From: Mesorhizobium wenxiniae | Lineage (GTDB): Bacteria > Pseudomonadota > Alphaproteobacteria > Rhizobiales > Rhizobiaceae | DNA: 55,962 bases | Direction of reading: 5' to 3' | NCBI RefSeq assembly: GCF_002284535.1 | Contig: NZ_NPKH01000026.1 | Location: forward strand, 1-55,962 | Shown here: piece by piece, positions 43,965 through 53,547 of the stretch | Layout: the number at the start of each line of letters is the position of its first letter | Position numbering within the stretch: position 1 is the stretch's first letter | Translations under genes and position numbers: made by a program | Notes under the pieces: model-generated | Databases searched by the model: none | Seen by the model: only the letters and a program-made list of their open reading frames with translations | What the model was told of the DNA's origin: nothing

Positions 43965-45179
43965 TCAACTCGCGTATGGCCGCAGCACGATGTCCTTGTG
44001 CACGATGACGCGCAGTGGCCAACCTGGGCGGACGATGATGGTGGGCTGGATATTGAGGTTTTTTTCGGTGATGCGCTGGCCGGCTCGACTGGCGTTCTGC
44101 TGGGCTGATTCCCGGATCGCCTTGACCAGATCGCTCTCGTTTTCGCCGAGGCTGAATTCCGTGCCGACACCGAGCAATGTGGCAAGCGCCACCCCCTTGA
44201 TCAGCTGCCAGGTGTGGAAATCGACTTTGTCTTCCAGCCCTGCGTAGCCGGCGGTGTCGCTCGCGGGCAGATTGTCGATTTCGACCGACGAGCCGTCGGG
44301 CAGCAGAATGCGCTGCCAGACCAGCAGCGCTCGCTTTTGCCCGAACGCGACGACGCTGTCGTAGACGCCGATAAGACGTGAGCCCTGCGGAATCAGCAAT
44401 ATGTTGCCCGTGACCGTGTCGTGCACATTCTCGGTGACTTGCGCGACGACAAGGCCCGGCAAATCGGAATTGATGCCGGTGATCAGGCTGGCGGCAATCA
44501 CGCTGCCAGCCATCAGTTGATACGGCGAGATCGGCGTCTGCAGCGCATGCGGATTGTAGATCCCGCCAGTGCTCCGCTGGCTGAGGAAATCAAGCTTTCG
44601 CTGCTGATTGTTCTGGTCGCCTTCCGCCGGCGCCACCGAGGCAGACGCGCGTGCTGCTTCGGATTGGGGAAGTGCCTCAAATGGATGCTGAGCAGTTTGC
44701 ACGCTCTCACCGACATCTGTCTGTTGAGCTCGATTTTCGACGCGGAAAAGCACCTGCGATTCACGCGCTTCGATCGCCTGCTGCGCTAGACGCTGCTCCT
44801 CGGCCGAGATGTCTTGACCCGGCACGATGCCGAGCTGGCGCTGCCGCTCGAGGATGGGGCGACCGAGGTCGCCCGGCAAAGGTGGCCCAAGGACGGGAGG
44901 CTTCGGCTTCATGCCGGAATAGTCATGGGGAAGCGTATCGAGTCCCTCGACGGTTGGTTTGCGCTCAGTGCTGTAGGGATCTTCCGCCTGATCCCTGATG
45001 CGAAGGGCCGGCCCCTGGAGCGCCATCATGGCAACGCCGAACACAGCGCCGGATCCGAGCGCTGCGATCGCGATGATCACACCGCGCCTGAACCGCACCA
45101 CGCGGCGGGGAGAGGCCCGAAGCTGCAGTTCCTCGGGATCCAGTTTCGGCGGGATGCCAGAGCGGGAATTTTCGATCAT
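43965..45179 (-). CDS. trbI: Conjugal transfer protein TrbI (VirB10-like)
   Basis: The product is 404 aa. Cytoplasmic tail, one span (GVIIAIAALGSGAVFGVAMM), proline-rich stretch, and the C-terminal VirB10 domain (TVTGNILLIPQGSRLIGVYD, LVWQRILLPDGSSVEIDNLP). It bridges inner and outer membranes in the mating channel. 11 bp after trbG. Confidence 0.95.
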   Translation of the reverse strand: MIENSRSGIPPKLDPEELQLRASPRRVVRFRRGVIIAIAALGSGAVFGVAMMALQGPALRIRDQAEDPYSTERKPTVEGLDTLPHDYSGMKPKPPVLGPPLPGDLGRPILERQRQLGIVPGQDISAEEQRLAQQAIEARESQVLFRVENRAQQTDVGESVQTAQHPFEALPQSEAARASASVAPAEGDQNNQQRKLDFLSQRSTGGIYNPHALQTPISPYQLMAGSVIAASLITGINSDLPGLVVAQVTENVHDTVTGNILLIPQGSRLIGVYDSVVAFGQKRALLVWQRILLPDGSSVEIDNLPASDTAGYAGLEDKVDFHTWQLIKGVALATLLGVGTEFSLGENESDLVKAIRESAQQNASRAGQRITEKNLNIQPTIIVRPGWPLRVIVHKDIVLRPYAS

Positions 45180-45190
45180 GAGCCCTCACC

Positions 45191-46216
45191 TCACCGGCTG
45201 GAACGCGAAAAGAGCGAGATCCGCCGTAGCGGTTGCCTGTCGTCAATCCTGCTGATGCGGATCACCTGCTGCTGCTTGGTGCCGAGGCGAAGTTCGGCCG
45301 CGGCGAAGAGCCGATCGACGATGTAATAGTTGCCGCGCACGCGATAGTTGACGAGCTCGCTGCTCCCATCTGCGCCGACGATGAAGAGTGGTGGCGCCTC
45401 GCCCTGATCTATGCGACGAGGGAACTCAATATAGACCTTGCTGCCGTCGTCGAAGGCTCGCGTCGGTCTCCAGGGCGGTGTGTCGCCACTGATCGAGTAG
45501 CGAAAGCGAAGGTTTTCGAGCGCGATATTCGACGCGACCGGTGTAACTGCCTCGGCTTGAGCATTGCGCTGGCGAAGCGCGATGATCTGGTCTTGGCTGT
45601 AGGTCCAGGAGATTGCCGCCATTGCTGTCTTCTCGGTGCTTTGAAGCTGCAAATGATAGGTCCGCCGGTCCGTCGTAATGACGACATTGGTGGCAAGACC
45701 CGGCGCGAAGGGTTTCACCAGAACATGGGTGCGCTGATTGTCACCGGTGCCGCTTGCGGTATCGCCTATGACCCAGCGCACGGTGTCGCCAGCCGACACG
45801 GCGGTTAGTTTCTCGCCCGGCTGCAGAGCGATGTCGGTCACGCGCTCCGGCGCGGCATAGAGCTGATAAAGCGCGCCATCGGTGAAGGGGTAGACTTGCA
45901 CGGCATTAACATACCCGTACTTGGTGGGTTGCTGGGTCGCGGCTTTGTTGGCATCAGCGACGCGTTCTTCAGGGGGGCGCTTGTCCTCGGCCTTGCCGGA
46001 CTCGGGCTGCAATTGGCCAGGCAGCGGCAGTGGTTTTGGCACCTCGACAATTCTAATCGGCCTCTCCGGCGCCTTCTCGATCGCGGCCGGTTTGAAGTCA
46101 GCAGCGTCATAGGAAATCTCAGGCGGCGGCACCTTCTTCGATGCACAAGCGGAAACGACCGCTGCCGACACCGATAGGATCAGCACGGCACGAATCGGTG
46201 ACATTTTATCTTTCAT
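45191..46216 (-). CDS. trbG: Conjugal transfer protein TrbG (VirB9-like lipoprotein)
   Basis: The product is 341 aa. Start 46216 follows GGAG. A lipobox-like VVSACAS near residue 27 suggests lipidation. VirB9 motifs: YGYVNAVQVYPFTDGALYQL, NYYIVDRLFAAAELRLG. It forms the outer-membrane ring with TrbI. Overlaps the end of trbF. Confidence 0.94.
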   Translation of the reverse strand: MKDKMSPIRAVLILSVSAAVVSACASKKVPPPEISYDAADFKPAAIEKAPERPIRIVEVPKPLPLPGQLQPESGKAEDKRPPEERVADANKAATQQPTKYGYVNAVQVYPFTDGALYQLYAAPERVTDIALQPGEKLTAVSAGDTVRWVIGDTASGTGDNQRTHVLVKPFAPGLATNVVITTDRRTYHLQLQSTEKTAMAAISWTYSQDQIIALRQRNAQAEAVTPVASNIALENLRFRYSISGDTPPWRPTRAFDDGSKVYIEFPRRIDQGEAPPLFIVGADGSSELVNYRVRGNYYIVDRLFAAAELRLGTKQQQVIRISRIDDRQPLRRISLFSRSSR

Positions 46217-46937
46217 TGGTGGACTCCGTCGGAGAAAGGGGGGGTGGGACGGCGCTGTCGAGCTCGCGTGACCAGTCAATGGCGTTGATGAAGACGCCGA
46301 GCGGATTCTTGCGCAGCTGATCCGTATTGCTTGGCGAGCGGATCACGATCGTGAGGATCGCAGTCCAGCGCATCGTGCTGGCAAGGCTTCCGCGCTCAAA
46401 CACCTGCTCGGTCCATTTGACCTGGAATGAACTTTCGGAGGCCCTGACCACGCTGGTGACCTGTACCGAGACACTGCGCGTTCCGATCTGACCGAAGGGG
46501 TCGTTCGCCTTGGCGTATTCGTTGAGGAAGAGCGCTGCGCGATCGCTAGCAAAGTCGTAAGCTGCGAACCAGTTCTGCCGTACCAAAACCGGATCGGTGG
46601 AAACGGAACGGACATTCTGGATGAAGCGGCCGAGATGCCAGGCGATCTGAGCATCCGAGGGCTCATAATTCCGGATTGCCGGCGCGACGGCGCGCGTCTC
46701 GCCGAAGCCATCGACCTCGACGACGTAAGGCACGACACGGCTTTGCATCGACTGCCATACGAGTCCGCCGGAAAGTCCGGTCGCCAAGGCCAGGCACCCA
46801 AGGGCCATGAGCCGCCAGTTCCTGGCCTGCAGTCGAGATGAGCCGATGCGCTCGTCCCACAGCTGGGCGGCTTTTTGATACGGCGTGACCGGTTCGGGTG
46901 TTTTGCCGTAACGGTGCACGGGTCGCTTGAAGAGCAT
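46206..46937 (-). CDS. trbF: Conjugal transfer protein TrbF (VirB8-like)
   Basis: The product is 243 aa. N-terminal RPVHRYGKTPEPVTPYQKAA, span LMALGCLALATGLSGGLVW, and the periplasmic VirB8 domain (FIQNVRSVSTDPVLVRQNWF). It nucleates assembly of the channel. Confidence 0.94.
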   Translation of the reverse strand: MLFKRPVHRYGKTPEPVTPYQKAAQLWDERIGSSRLQARNWRLMALGCLALATGLSGGLVWQSMQSRVVPYVVEVDGFGETRAVAPAIRNYEPSDAQIAWHLGRFIQNVRSVSTDPVLVRQNWFAAYDFASDRAALFLNEYAKANDPFGQIGTRSVSVQVTSVVRASESSFQVKWTEQVFERGSLASTMRWTAILTIVIRSPSNTDQLRKNPLGVFINAIDWSRELDSAVPPPLSPTESTNER

Positions 46938-48260
46938 CTAGTCATCCTTGTCGTTGAGAGAGGGGTTGGCGCTGCCTCCCGGCCGGTCTCCGTCTCGGAC
47001 AGCTTGCATGGCAGCGTGGCGATGTGCACGGGCGGTCTGTTCAGAACGTAGGCGCCTTGCCCACGTCGGCGCCGAAACAGTGGCCGAACCGGCAGAGCGC
47101 TCGGTCATTGACGCGGTCGGCGTGCCGCCGGTCGCGGTCCACGCGGCATCGCGCCCGGCATCGGCGTTGCGCCCAACACTTGCAGTGGCGGATCGCGCTA
47201 CGCGTATAGCGGCGCCGCCAGCGGCACTGGTTACACCATGCATTCCAGCAGCCACACCGGAGAGGCCAACGTCGGGCGAGGTTGCGCGCCCGATCTGCCA
47301 GGACGTGGAAGCAGCCGATCCCATTGTTGTGCCGGCGCGGATGGCGGCGAGACCGCCGCTGGTTGCCATACGCGCGCCAGAAAATGCCGTGCCTCCAGCA
47401 ACGAGTGATACACCCGCTGCCGCCGCGGTCGTGCCGAGGGCGGCGCCCGCGCCAAGCTGCGGTGCGCCTGAGACAAGACCCGACGCGATCCCCGGCCCAA
47501 AAATGCCAAGGCCAAGCAGTGCCAGTGCGCCCAGTACCTGGGACATGGCAGCGGCCAGATCCGGCTCCTTGCCTTGCAATGCGGAAGCGAACTCCCCGAA
47601 GAGCGTGGAGCCGATGCCGACAATGACGGCGAGCACCATCACCTTGATGCCTGACGAGATAACATGGCCGAGCACGCGTTCGGCCAGGAACGCTGAACGG
47701 TTCCAAAGTGCGAATGGAACCAAAACAAAACCTGCCAGCGTGGTGAGCTTGAACTCAAGGATGGTGATGAAAAGCTGGATGGAAAGGATGAAGAAGGCGA
47801 TGATGACCAGGAACCAGGCCATCAGCAGCACGAAGATGGTCAGTGCGTTGCCGAAGATTTCCGGGAAGCCCAGGAGCTGACTGGCTTGGTCAAGCATTGG
47901 CCAAGCACCTTCGAAACCGGTCGCGGCAATGCGGCCCGGGCGCAGGAGATTGTCTGCCGACAGATTGCCGGCCGACGCATTAATCCCGAGACCGGCAAAA
48001 GAACGATAAATGATATCGGCGAGGTTCTTGAAATTGTTCAGGATGAAGGCGAAGACGCCAACATAGAGCACCTTGCGGACAAGCCGGCCGAGAACGCTGG
48101 TCTCCTCGCCGAGCGCCCACGCCAGGCCGGCAAGTGTGATGTCAATGCCGATCAGAATGGTAGTGAGGAAGGCGACGTCGCCCGAGAGCAGACCGAACCC
48201 GCTGTCGATGTAGCGGATGAAGGTCTCCATGAAGCGATCGATGACGCCAAGGTCGTTCAT
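46938..48260 (-). CDS. trbL: Conjugal transfer protein TrbL (VirB6-like)
   Basis: The product is 440 aa. About six spans in residues 25-270 (VAFLTTILIGIDITLAGLAW, IFVLLMAWFLVIIAFFILSI); conserved FEGAWPMLDQAS region; the last ~150 residues are Ala/Gly/Ser-rich and charged. It is the inner-membrane pore component. Directly follows trbJ after 33 bp; no trbK between. Confidence 0.94.
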   Translation of the reverse strand: MNDLGVIDRFMETFIRYIDSGFGLLSGDVAFLTTILIGIDITLAGLAWALGEETSVLGRLVRKVLYVGVFAFILNNFKNLADIIYRSFAGLGINASAGNLSADNLLRPGRIAATGFEGAWPMLDQASQLLGFPEIFGNALTIFVLLMAWFLVIIAFFILSIQLFITILEFKLTTLAGFVLVPFALWNRSAFLAERVLGHVISSGIKVMVLAVIVGIGSTLFGEFASALQGKEPDLAAAMSQVLGALALLGLGIFGPGIASGLVSGAPQLGAGAALGTTAAAAGVSLVAGGTAFSGARMATSGGLAAIRAGTTMGSAASTSWQIGRATSPDVGLSGVAAGMHGVTSAAGGAAIRVARSATASVGRNADAGRDAAWTATGGTPTASMTERSAGSATVSAPTWARRLRSEQTARAHRHAAMQAVRDGDRPGGSANPSLNDKDD

Positions 48261-48293
48261 GCCGCTGCCTTCCTCGTCGTGATGAACTCGTGA

Positions 48294-49019
48294 TTAATTG
48301 CCGGGATAAGCCGAGCCGGTACCCAAGAATCGCTTCGTCATCTCGCGGGCGGCTTCCTCTGACTGGGCCTTGCGGGCGGCATCCTCGGCCTCAGCTCGAA
48401 ACTGCGTTGCGAGCAGCGTCTGGATCTGCATCTGCTGCTTTGTCGAAAGCGCCATCAGCTGGTTGGTGGCCTGGCTTGCCTGAAGCGCACCGGCCGCCCC
48501 TTGGCTGCGGTTGACGAGATCGGCGAGCAGATCGCCGTCGGCGCGGACGTTCTCGACGATTTGCGACTGGACCCCCATGGTCTGGCGGAACGCCTGCATG
48601 GCGCTTTGCCAACGCTCGCGCGCAGCACTCGCCACATCGCTGACCTTGATCGTGGCGTCGTAGCTTTCCGGATATTGGCTGCGCCACTGGTCTTGAAGCT
48701 TGCCCAGATCAAAGCTGAGGCCACTCGCCTGGTCCATCAAGCCGTCGATGCGATGGAGCGAACCGGTGAGTTGGCCAACGGAAGAGAAATCCAGACGGTG
48801 AAGATTGCGCGCCATGTTCTGCAGCATGGTCGCCTGATTCTGCAGCGACTGGATCTGGTTGTTGATCTGCTCCAGGGCGCGCGCGGCCGTCAGCACGTTC
48901 TGCGCATAATTGGACGGATCGAACACGATAAGGGCGTAGGCGGGCTGCACATAGTCGGCCATAGGCTTGGCGATCAGGGAAACGGTGATCAGGCCGGAGA
49001 GAAGGCGTCGCCGCATCAT
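48294..49019 (-). CDS. trbJ: Conjugal transfer protein TrbJ (VirB5-like)
   Basis: The product is 241 aa with signal peptide (LLSGLITVSLIAKPMADYVQ). Coiled-coil body: ALEQINNQIQSLQNQATMLQ and QATNQLMALSTKQQMQIQTL. Minor pilus component. ATG at 49019 overlaps the trbE stop (ATGA) after AGGAG. Confidence 0.93.
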   Translation of the reverse strand: MMRRRLLSGLITVSLIAKPMADYVQPAYALIVFDPSNYAQNVLTAARALEQINNQIQSLQNQATMLQNMARNLHRLDFSSVGQLTGSLHRIDGLMDQASGLSFDLGKLQDQWRSQYPESYDATIKVSDVASAARERWQSAMQAFRQTMGVQSQIVENVRADGDLLADLVNRSQGAAGALQASQATNQLMALSTKQQMQIQTLLATQFRAEAEDAARKAQSEEAAREMTKRFLGTGSAYPGN

Positions 49020-51466
49020 GCTAATTGCTCCTTGTCTGGTTGAGGGAATTGCTTGAGAAGTTCGCCGGCCCAATCGAGGCCGCGCGCGATCAGGAACTGC
49101 GAGGCAAAGCTGCCTTGCCCGTCTTCGGACAGGATCCTGTCGATCAGAGTCTGCGTGGCCGGATCGGAAGCACCGCAAAGCGCAAGAGCGATGGGGCCAA
49201 GCCCGAGCTCGAACAGACGGTTGCCGCGGCGCGATTGCAGATAATACTGACGCTTCGGCGTGGCGCGGGCGATCAATTCGATCTGCCGCTCGCTTAAACC
49301 GAAGCGTTCGTAGGCTGTGCGCGCCTGGGGTTCCACGGCACGATCATTGGGAAGGAAAATGCGCTGCGGGCAGCTTTCGATGATTGCCGGCGCTATGGCA
49401 GAGCCCGCGATATCAGCCAGCGACTGCGTAGCGAAGACAACCGACACGTTCTTCTTTCGCAGCACCTTCAGCCATTCGCGGATGCGGGCGGCGAACAGCG
49501 GATTGTCGAGATAGACCCACGCCTCGTCGAGCATGATCAGCGTGGGCCGTCCGTCGAACCGTTCCTCAAGTCGCTGGAACAGATAGGTAAGCACCGGCAG
49601 CAAAGCGCCTTGGCTGTGCATCAGCTCCTCGGTCTCGAAACACTGCACATCCGACAAGGCCAGCCCATCATGATCGGCATCGAGCAGGCGGCCGAAGGGA
49701 CCGTCGAGCGTGTAGGGCATCAATGCGGACTTCAGCGCATTGGATTGAAGCAGGACCGAAAGGCCGGTCAGTGTGCGTTCCTGCGCCGGCGCGGTGGCAA
49801 GGCTGGCCAGCGCTGACCAGATAGCCTCCTTCACCTCCGGCGTGACGGTGACGTTCTCGTAGGCAATAAGGCTGGCGATCCATTCGGCCGCCCAGCTTCG
49901 GCTAGCCTGGTCGTTGATGCTGCGCAGTGGCTGAAAGGCAAGGGAACTGTCCGCTCCTAGCGCGTGGTGTTCTCCACCCATGGCAAGTGTTGCAGCACGG
50001 GCCGAATTGCCTTTGTCGAAGACATAAACCTGGGCGCCGGCATAGCGCCTGAACTGCAGAGCAATCAGAGCAAGCAGAACCGACTTGCCGGCGCCGGTCG
50101 GACCAACAGCCAGCATGTGGCCGACATCTTCGACGTGGGTGGAAAGCCGAAACGGTGTCGACCCGCTGGTCTCGGCAACGAGAAGCGGTGGCGCTTCGGT
50201 TTGGGTGACTTTCGCGAGATACTCGTTTGTCGCAGGACCGGCCCAAACCGACGACAGCGGCATGAGATGGGCAAGGTTCAAAGTATGAACGAGCGGTTGG
50301 CGAACGTTAGCGTAGACATGGCCAGGCAATGAGCCGAGCCAAGCCTCGACCGCATTGACGCCTTCTCGGATCGTGGTGAAACCGATCCCATTGATGATGC
50401 GCTCGACCGCGCGAAGCTTCTCTGCAGCGGCTTGGCGATCCTCGCCCCACACCGTCACGGTCGTGGTGAGATAGCCGAAGCTCACATGATCGCCGCCCAA
50501 TGCCTGAAGGGCTTCGTCGGCATCGAGCGCCTTGTTGTCGGCATCGCTGTCGACAAGCGGGACCGGCTCGTTGGTAATGACCTCGCGTAGGATTGCCACG
50601 ATCGATTTGCGCTTGGCAAACCACTGCCGGCGCAACCGCGTCAGCGTCTTCGTGGCTTCCGTTTTCTCGAGCGGAATGAAGCGCGTCATCCAGCGATAGG
50701 CGAAATCCTGATGATTGAGGGCATCGAGAATCCCGGGCCGGGTGAGGTTCGGAAAGCCGAGGATGGTCAGTGTGCGAAGATGCTGCTCACCCAGCATCGG
50801 CTCCAGGCCACCGGCAAGCGGCGCATCGACCAGGATGGCATCCAGATATATCGGCGTTTCCGGGACGATGATAGGATGGCGTCGAGGCGAAATCGTGCCG
50901 TGGAGATAGGTCAACGTCTGAGCATCATCGAGGACGCGTACTTCGGGCATGAAACCCGAGAAGAGATCGAGCACGCGGTTGGTCTCGTCACGGAACCTCG
51001 CCAGATCCTGGCGCCAGTCTCTTTCTCCTTGGGAATAATGAGAGTCGACGAGCGCGCTTTCCGCGCGCGCCTGGGCGTCGGGCGGTGGCATAAACACTAA
51101 GGTCACATGATAGCGGCTCTCGTAGTGCGCTACCTTCCCCTCGAAAGCAGCGCGGCGTTCTTCGTCGACCAGCCACGACGCGGCGTCAGGAAAATGCGAG
51201 TTCGGATAGCCCAGCGCTTCTATGCGCTCGGCCTCAAAGAACAATGCCCAGCCAGAGCCAAGGCGTCTGAGAGCATTGTTCGCCCGGCCGCAAATGCCGA
51301 CGAGTTCAGCCTCCGTCGCACTTTCGAGATCCGGGCCGCGGAACCGCAACGTCCGCTGAAAGCTGCCGTCCTTGTTGAGCATGATGCCGGGCGCCACCAA
51401 GGCAGCCCAGGGTAGATGGTCGGCAAGCCGGTCGGCTTTGCTTCGATATTCCGAAAGGTTCAGCAT
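49016..51466 (-). CDS. trbE: Conjugal transfer ATPase TrbE (VirB4-like)
   Basis: The product is 816 aa. N-terminal MLNLSEYRSKADRLADHLPW; Walker A GPTGAGKSVLLALIA near residue 445; Walker B LIMLDEAWVYLDNP; VVFATQSLADIAGS. It supplies energy for pilus assembly. Overlaps trbD by 7 bp. Confidence 0.96.
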   Translation of the reverse strand: MLNLSEYRSKADRLADHLPWAALVAPGIMLNKDGSFQRTLRFRGPDLESATEAELVGICGRANNALRRLGSGWALFFEAERIEALGYPNSHFPDAASWLVDEERRAAFEGKVAHYESRYHVTLVFMPPPDAQARAESALVDSHYSQGERDWRQDLARFRDETNRVLDLFSGFMPEVRVLDDAQTLTYLHGTISPRRHPIIVPETPIYLDAILVDAPLAGGLEPMLGEQHLRTLTILGFPNLTRPGILDALNHQDFAYRWMTRFIPLEKTEATKTLTRLRRQWFAKRKSIVAILREVITNEPVPLVDSDADNKALDADEALQALGGDHVSFGYLTTTVTVWGEDRQAAAEKLRAVERIINGIGFTTIREGVNAVEAWLGSLPGHVYANVRQPLVHTLNLAHLMPLSSVWAGPATNEYLAKVTQTEAPPLLVAETSGSTPFRLSTHVEDVGHMLAVGPTGAGKSVLLALIALQFRRYAGAQVYVFDKGNSARAATLAMGGEHHALGADSSLAFQPLRSINDQASRSWAAEWIASLIAYENVTVTPEVKEAIWSALASLATAPAQERTLTGLSVLLQSNALKSALMPYTLDGPFGRLLDADHDGLALSDVQCFETEELMHSQGALLPVLTYLFQRLEERFDGRPTLIMLDEAWVYLDNPLFAARIREWLKVLRKKNVSVVFATQSLADIAGSAIAPAIIESCPQRIFLPNDRAVEPQARTAYERFGLSERQIELIARATPKRQYYLQSRRGNRLFELGLGPIALALCGASDPATQTLIDRILSEDGQGSFASQFLIARGLDWAGELLKQFPQPDKEQLA

Positions 51467-51732
51467 GCAAGCCACCCCTTCAGACGAAGGTGGCGCACAA
51501 GCACGCTGGCGAAGTCCGGATCGCGTCTTGCGGCAAAGACCGCTAACGAGTGGCCCGCGATCCAAAGCACCAGACCAGCAATCCATTGCTGCAAGCCGAA
51601 GCCAATGGCCGCGGCCACTGTACCGTTGAGGATCGCCACCGCGCGCGGAGCCCCGCCGAGCAGGATCGGCTCGGTCAGCGCCCGGTGGACCGGTACTGCG
51701 AAGCCCTCGATATGCTGCTCCCCGGCGGCCAT
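51460..51732 (-). CDS. trbD: Conjugal transfer protein TrbD (VirB3-like)
   Basis: The product is 90 aa. GFAVPVHRALTEPILLGGAP is the VirB3/TrbD signature, followed by a hydrophobic hairpin (AILNGTVAAAIGFGLQQWIA). Its ATG shares one base with the trbC stop. Confidence 0.93.
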   Translation of the reverse strand: MAAGEQHIEGFAVPVHRALTEPILLGGAPRAVAILNGTVAAAIGFGLQQWIAGLVLWIAGHSLAVFAARRDPDFASVLVRHLRLKGWLAC

Positions 51733-52040
51733 CAGACGAGCGCCCCACCACCGAAGGAGAAGAAGGAGAGGAAGAAGCTCGATGCCGCGAAGGCGATCGA
51801 CAGACCGAAGACGATCTGAATCAGGCGCCGAAAACCACCGGCGGTGTCGCCGAAGGCAAGCGTCAGGCCGGTGGTGATAATGATGATCACCGCAACGATC
51901 TTGGCGACCGGTCCCTGCACCGACTCCAGGATCTGCTGCAGCGGCTGCTCCCACGGCATGCCGGAGCCGGCCGCATAAACGGGGGCCGTGATAAGAAACG
52001 CGAGCGCTGTGGACGAAAGAAAGCGAAGCTTCTTGCGCAT
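51732..52040 (-). CDS. trbC: Conjugal transfer pilin TrbC (VirB2-like)
   Basis: The product is 102 aa. Signal region FLSSTALAFLITAPVYAAGS, MPWEQPLQQILESVQGPVAK and two spans (IVAVIIIITTGLTLAFGD, IVFGLSIAFAASSFFLSFF) typical of conjugative pilins. Confidence 0.94.
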   Translation of the reverse strand: MRKKLRFLSSTALAFLITAPVYAAGSGMPWEQPLQQILESVQGPVAKIVAVIIIITTGLTLAFGDTAGGFRRLIQIVFGLSIAFAASSFFLSFFSFGGGALV

Positions 52041-52052
52041 GAGGAAGGCCTT

Positions 52053-53021
52053 TCAAAGCTGCTGGAGTTGCGAAAGCGTGAGCGGGGCAACGGCGTAATC
52101 GCCGCTGCCGTCGAGACCGGTGACCTCGGCGATTGCGTCGATGTGGCGCGACGAGCCGCGTCCCGCTATAAAGACGATCAGATCTATCGCCTCAGCGATG
52201 AGCCGGCGGGGAACGGTGACCACCGCTTCCTGGGCGAGTTGCTCAATGCGATAGAGAGCCGAGCGCGCGGAATTGGCGTGTACGGTAGCGATGCCGCCTG
52301 GGTGCCCGGTGTTCCATGCCTTCAGCATGTCGAGCGCTTCCGCGCCCCTCACCTCGCCCACGATGATGCGGTCCGGCCTGAGCCTCAGCGTCGAGCGCAC
52401 GAGATCGGCAAGGGTGACCGAGCCCCGCCTCGTTCTCAGGGCAACGCAGTCCCTGGCCGCGCACTGCAGTTCGCGTGTGTCCTCGATCAGGATCACCCGA
52501 TCGTCGCATTCGGCGACTTCAGCCAGCAGAGTGTTGGCGAGTGTTGTCTTCCCCGAGGAAGTGCCGCCGGCGATCAGCATGTTGCGCCGCTCGCGGACGG
52601 CCTTTTTCAGCGCATCGGCCTGCAGCGGCAGCATGATGCGTTCGGCAACATAGTCGGCCAGGGTGTAGACTTTCGCGGCGGGCTTGCGGATGGCAAAACA
52701 TGGCGCCAACACCACAGGTGGCAGCAGGCCTTCGAAGCGTTCGCCAGACGGCAATTCGGCACTGACGATCGGGTTGTCGGCGTGCGCCTCGGCGCGCACG
52801 TGCGAAGCAACCAGGCGGATGATACGTTCTGCCTCGGACGGGTGCATGTGAACGTCGGTATCGACCCGACCTTCGCCTAACCGGTCGAGTCGCAGCGCGC
52901 CGTCGGGATTGACCATCACCTCGATGACGGACGGATCGGCCAGGGCTTCGGTGATTGCCGGACCCATGGCGGTGCGTAGCATGACACGCCGCCGGTGGTC
53001 GGCCTCGGGATGAGAGCTCAT
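52053..53021 (-). CDS. trbB: Conjugal transfer ATPase TrbB (VirB11-like)
   Basis: The product is 322 aa. Walker A IAGGTSSGKTTLANTLL; ILIEDTRELQC (Asp box); RPDRIIVGEVRGAEALDML; HPGGIATVHANSA (His box). Hexameric traffic ATPase of the secretion system. Overlaps the RHH gene by ATGA. Confidence 0.96.
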   Translation of the reverse strand: MSSHPEADHRRRVMLRTAMGPAITEALADPSVIEVMVNPDGALRLDRLGEGRVDTDVHMHPSEAERIIRLVASHVRAEAHADNPIVSAELPSGERFEGLLPPVVLAPCFAIRKPAAKVYTLADYVAERIMLPLQADALKKAVRERRNMLIAGGTSSGKTTLANTLLAEVAECDDRVILIEDTRELQCAARDCVALRTRRGSVTLADLVRSTLRLRPDRIIVGEVRGAEALDMLKAWNTGHPGGIATVHANSARSALYRIEQLAQEAVVTVPRRLIAEAIDLIVFIAGRGSSRHIDAIAEVTGLDGSGDYAVAPLTLSQLQQL

Positions 53022-53431
53022 CCTTCCCCTCCCCCACCATTGTCTTTGCTAAGCGACTTTTTGCCGGAAGCGATCTGGCGGCCGACCTTCTCAACGAATT
53101 TCTCGAAACGCTCTTGGGCAATAGCCTGCGTTGCCCGATCCGGGACCGGCGTGTGGGCATGAAGGGTGATCGAAAAGCGGATGAAGAGCGCCAGGCTCTC
53201 CAGGATCACCTCGGAATCGCGCCTGACGTGGGCAAGATCGCGGGAGAGCCGGTCAAGCCTTACGCCGTAGCGCCGATCGAACTCGCTCTCGCCACGCCGC
53301 TCGATGAACGCCTCGATCGCCTTCGCCACGATCGCTGATTTGGTCGTTGACGGATCGCGACTGAGGTTGTCCAGTTTCTCGCTGAGCTCCGGCTCAAGCA
53401 GAAACTGATGGCGAATGCGGTGCGGCTTCAT
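53018..53431 (-). CDS. CopG-like ribbon-helix-helix protein between traG and trbB
   Basis: The product is 137 aa. N-terminal RHQFLLEPELSEKLDNLSRD and TKSAIVAKAIEAFIERRG give the ribbon-helix-helix pattern; the rest is helical (DLAHVRRDSEVILESLALFI). Such genes occupy this position in Tn4371-like and rhizobial trb operons and probably regulate the operon or help the relaxosome (inference). Confidence 0.88.
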   Translation of the reverse strand: MKPHRIRHQFLLEPELSEKLDNLSRDPSTTKSAIVAKAIEAFIERRGESEFDRRYGVRLDRLSRDLAHVRRDSEVILESLALFIRFSITLHAHTPVPDRATQAIAQERFEKFVEKVGRQIASGKKSLSKDNGGGGEG

Positions 53432-53547
53432 GCGGCTCGTTCCGACGGCCCGGCGTTGCGCCGGCGACGGGAGAAGCATCGGCCAGACGCTCAAAATTGC
53501 TTATGGCCGTTATCTACGCTGAGGTGCGCTCTGCAACTCAGCGGACT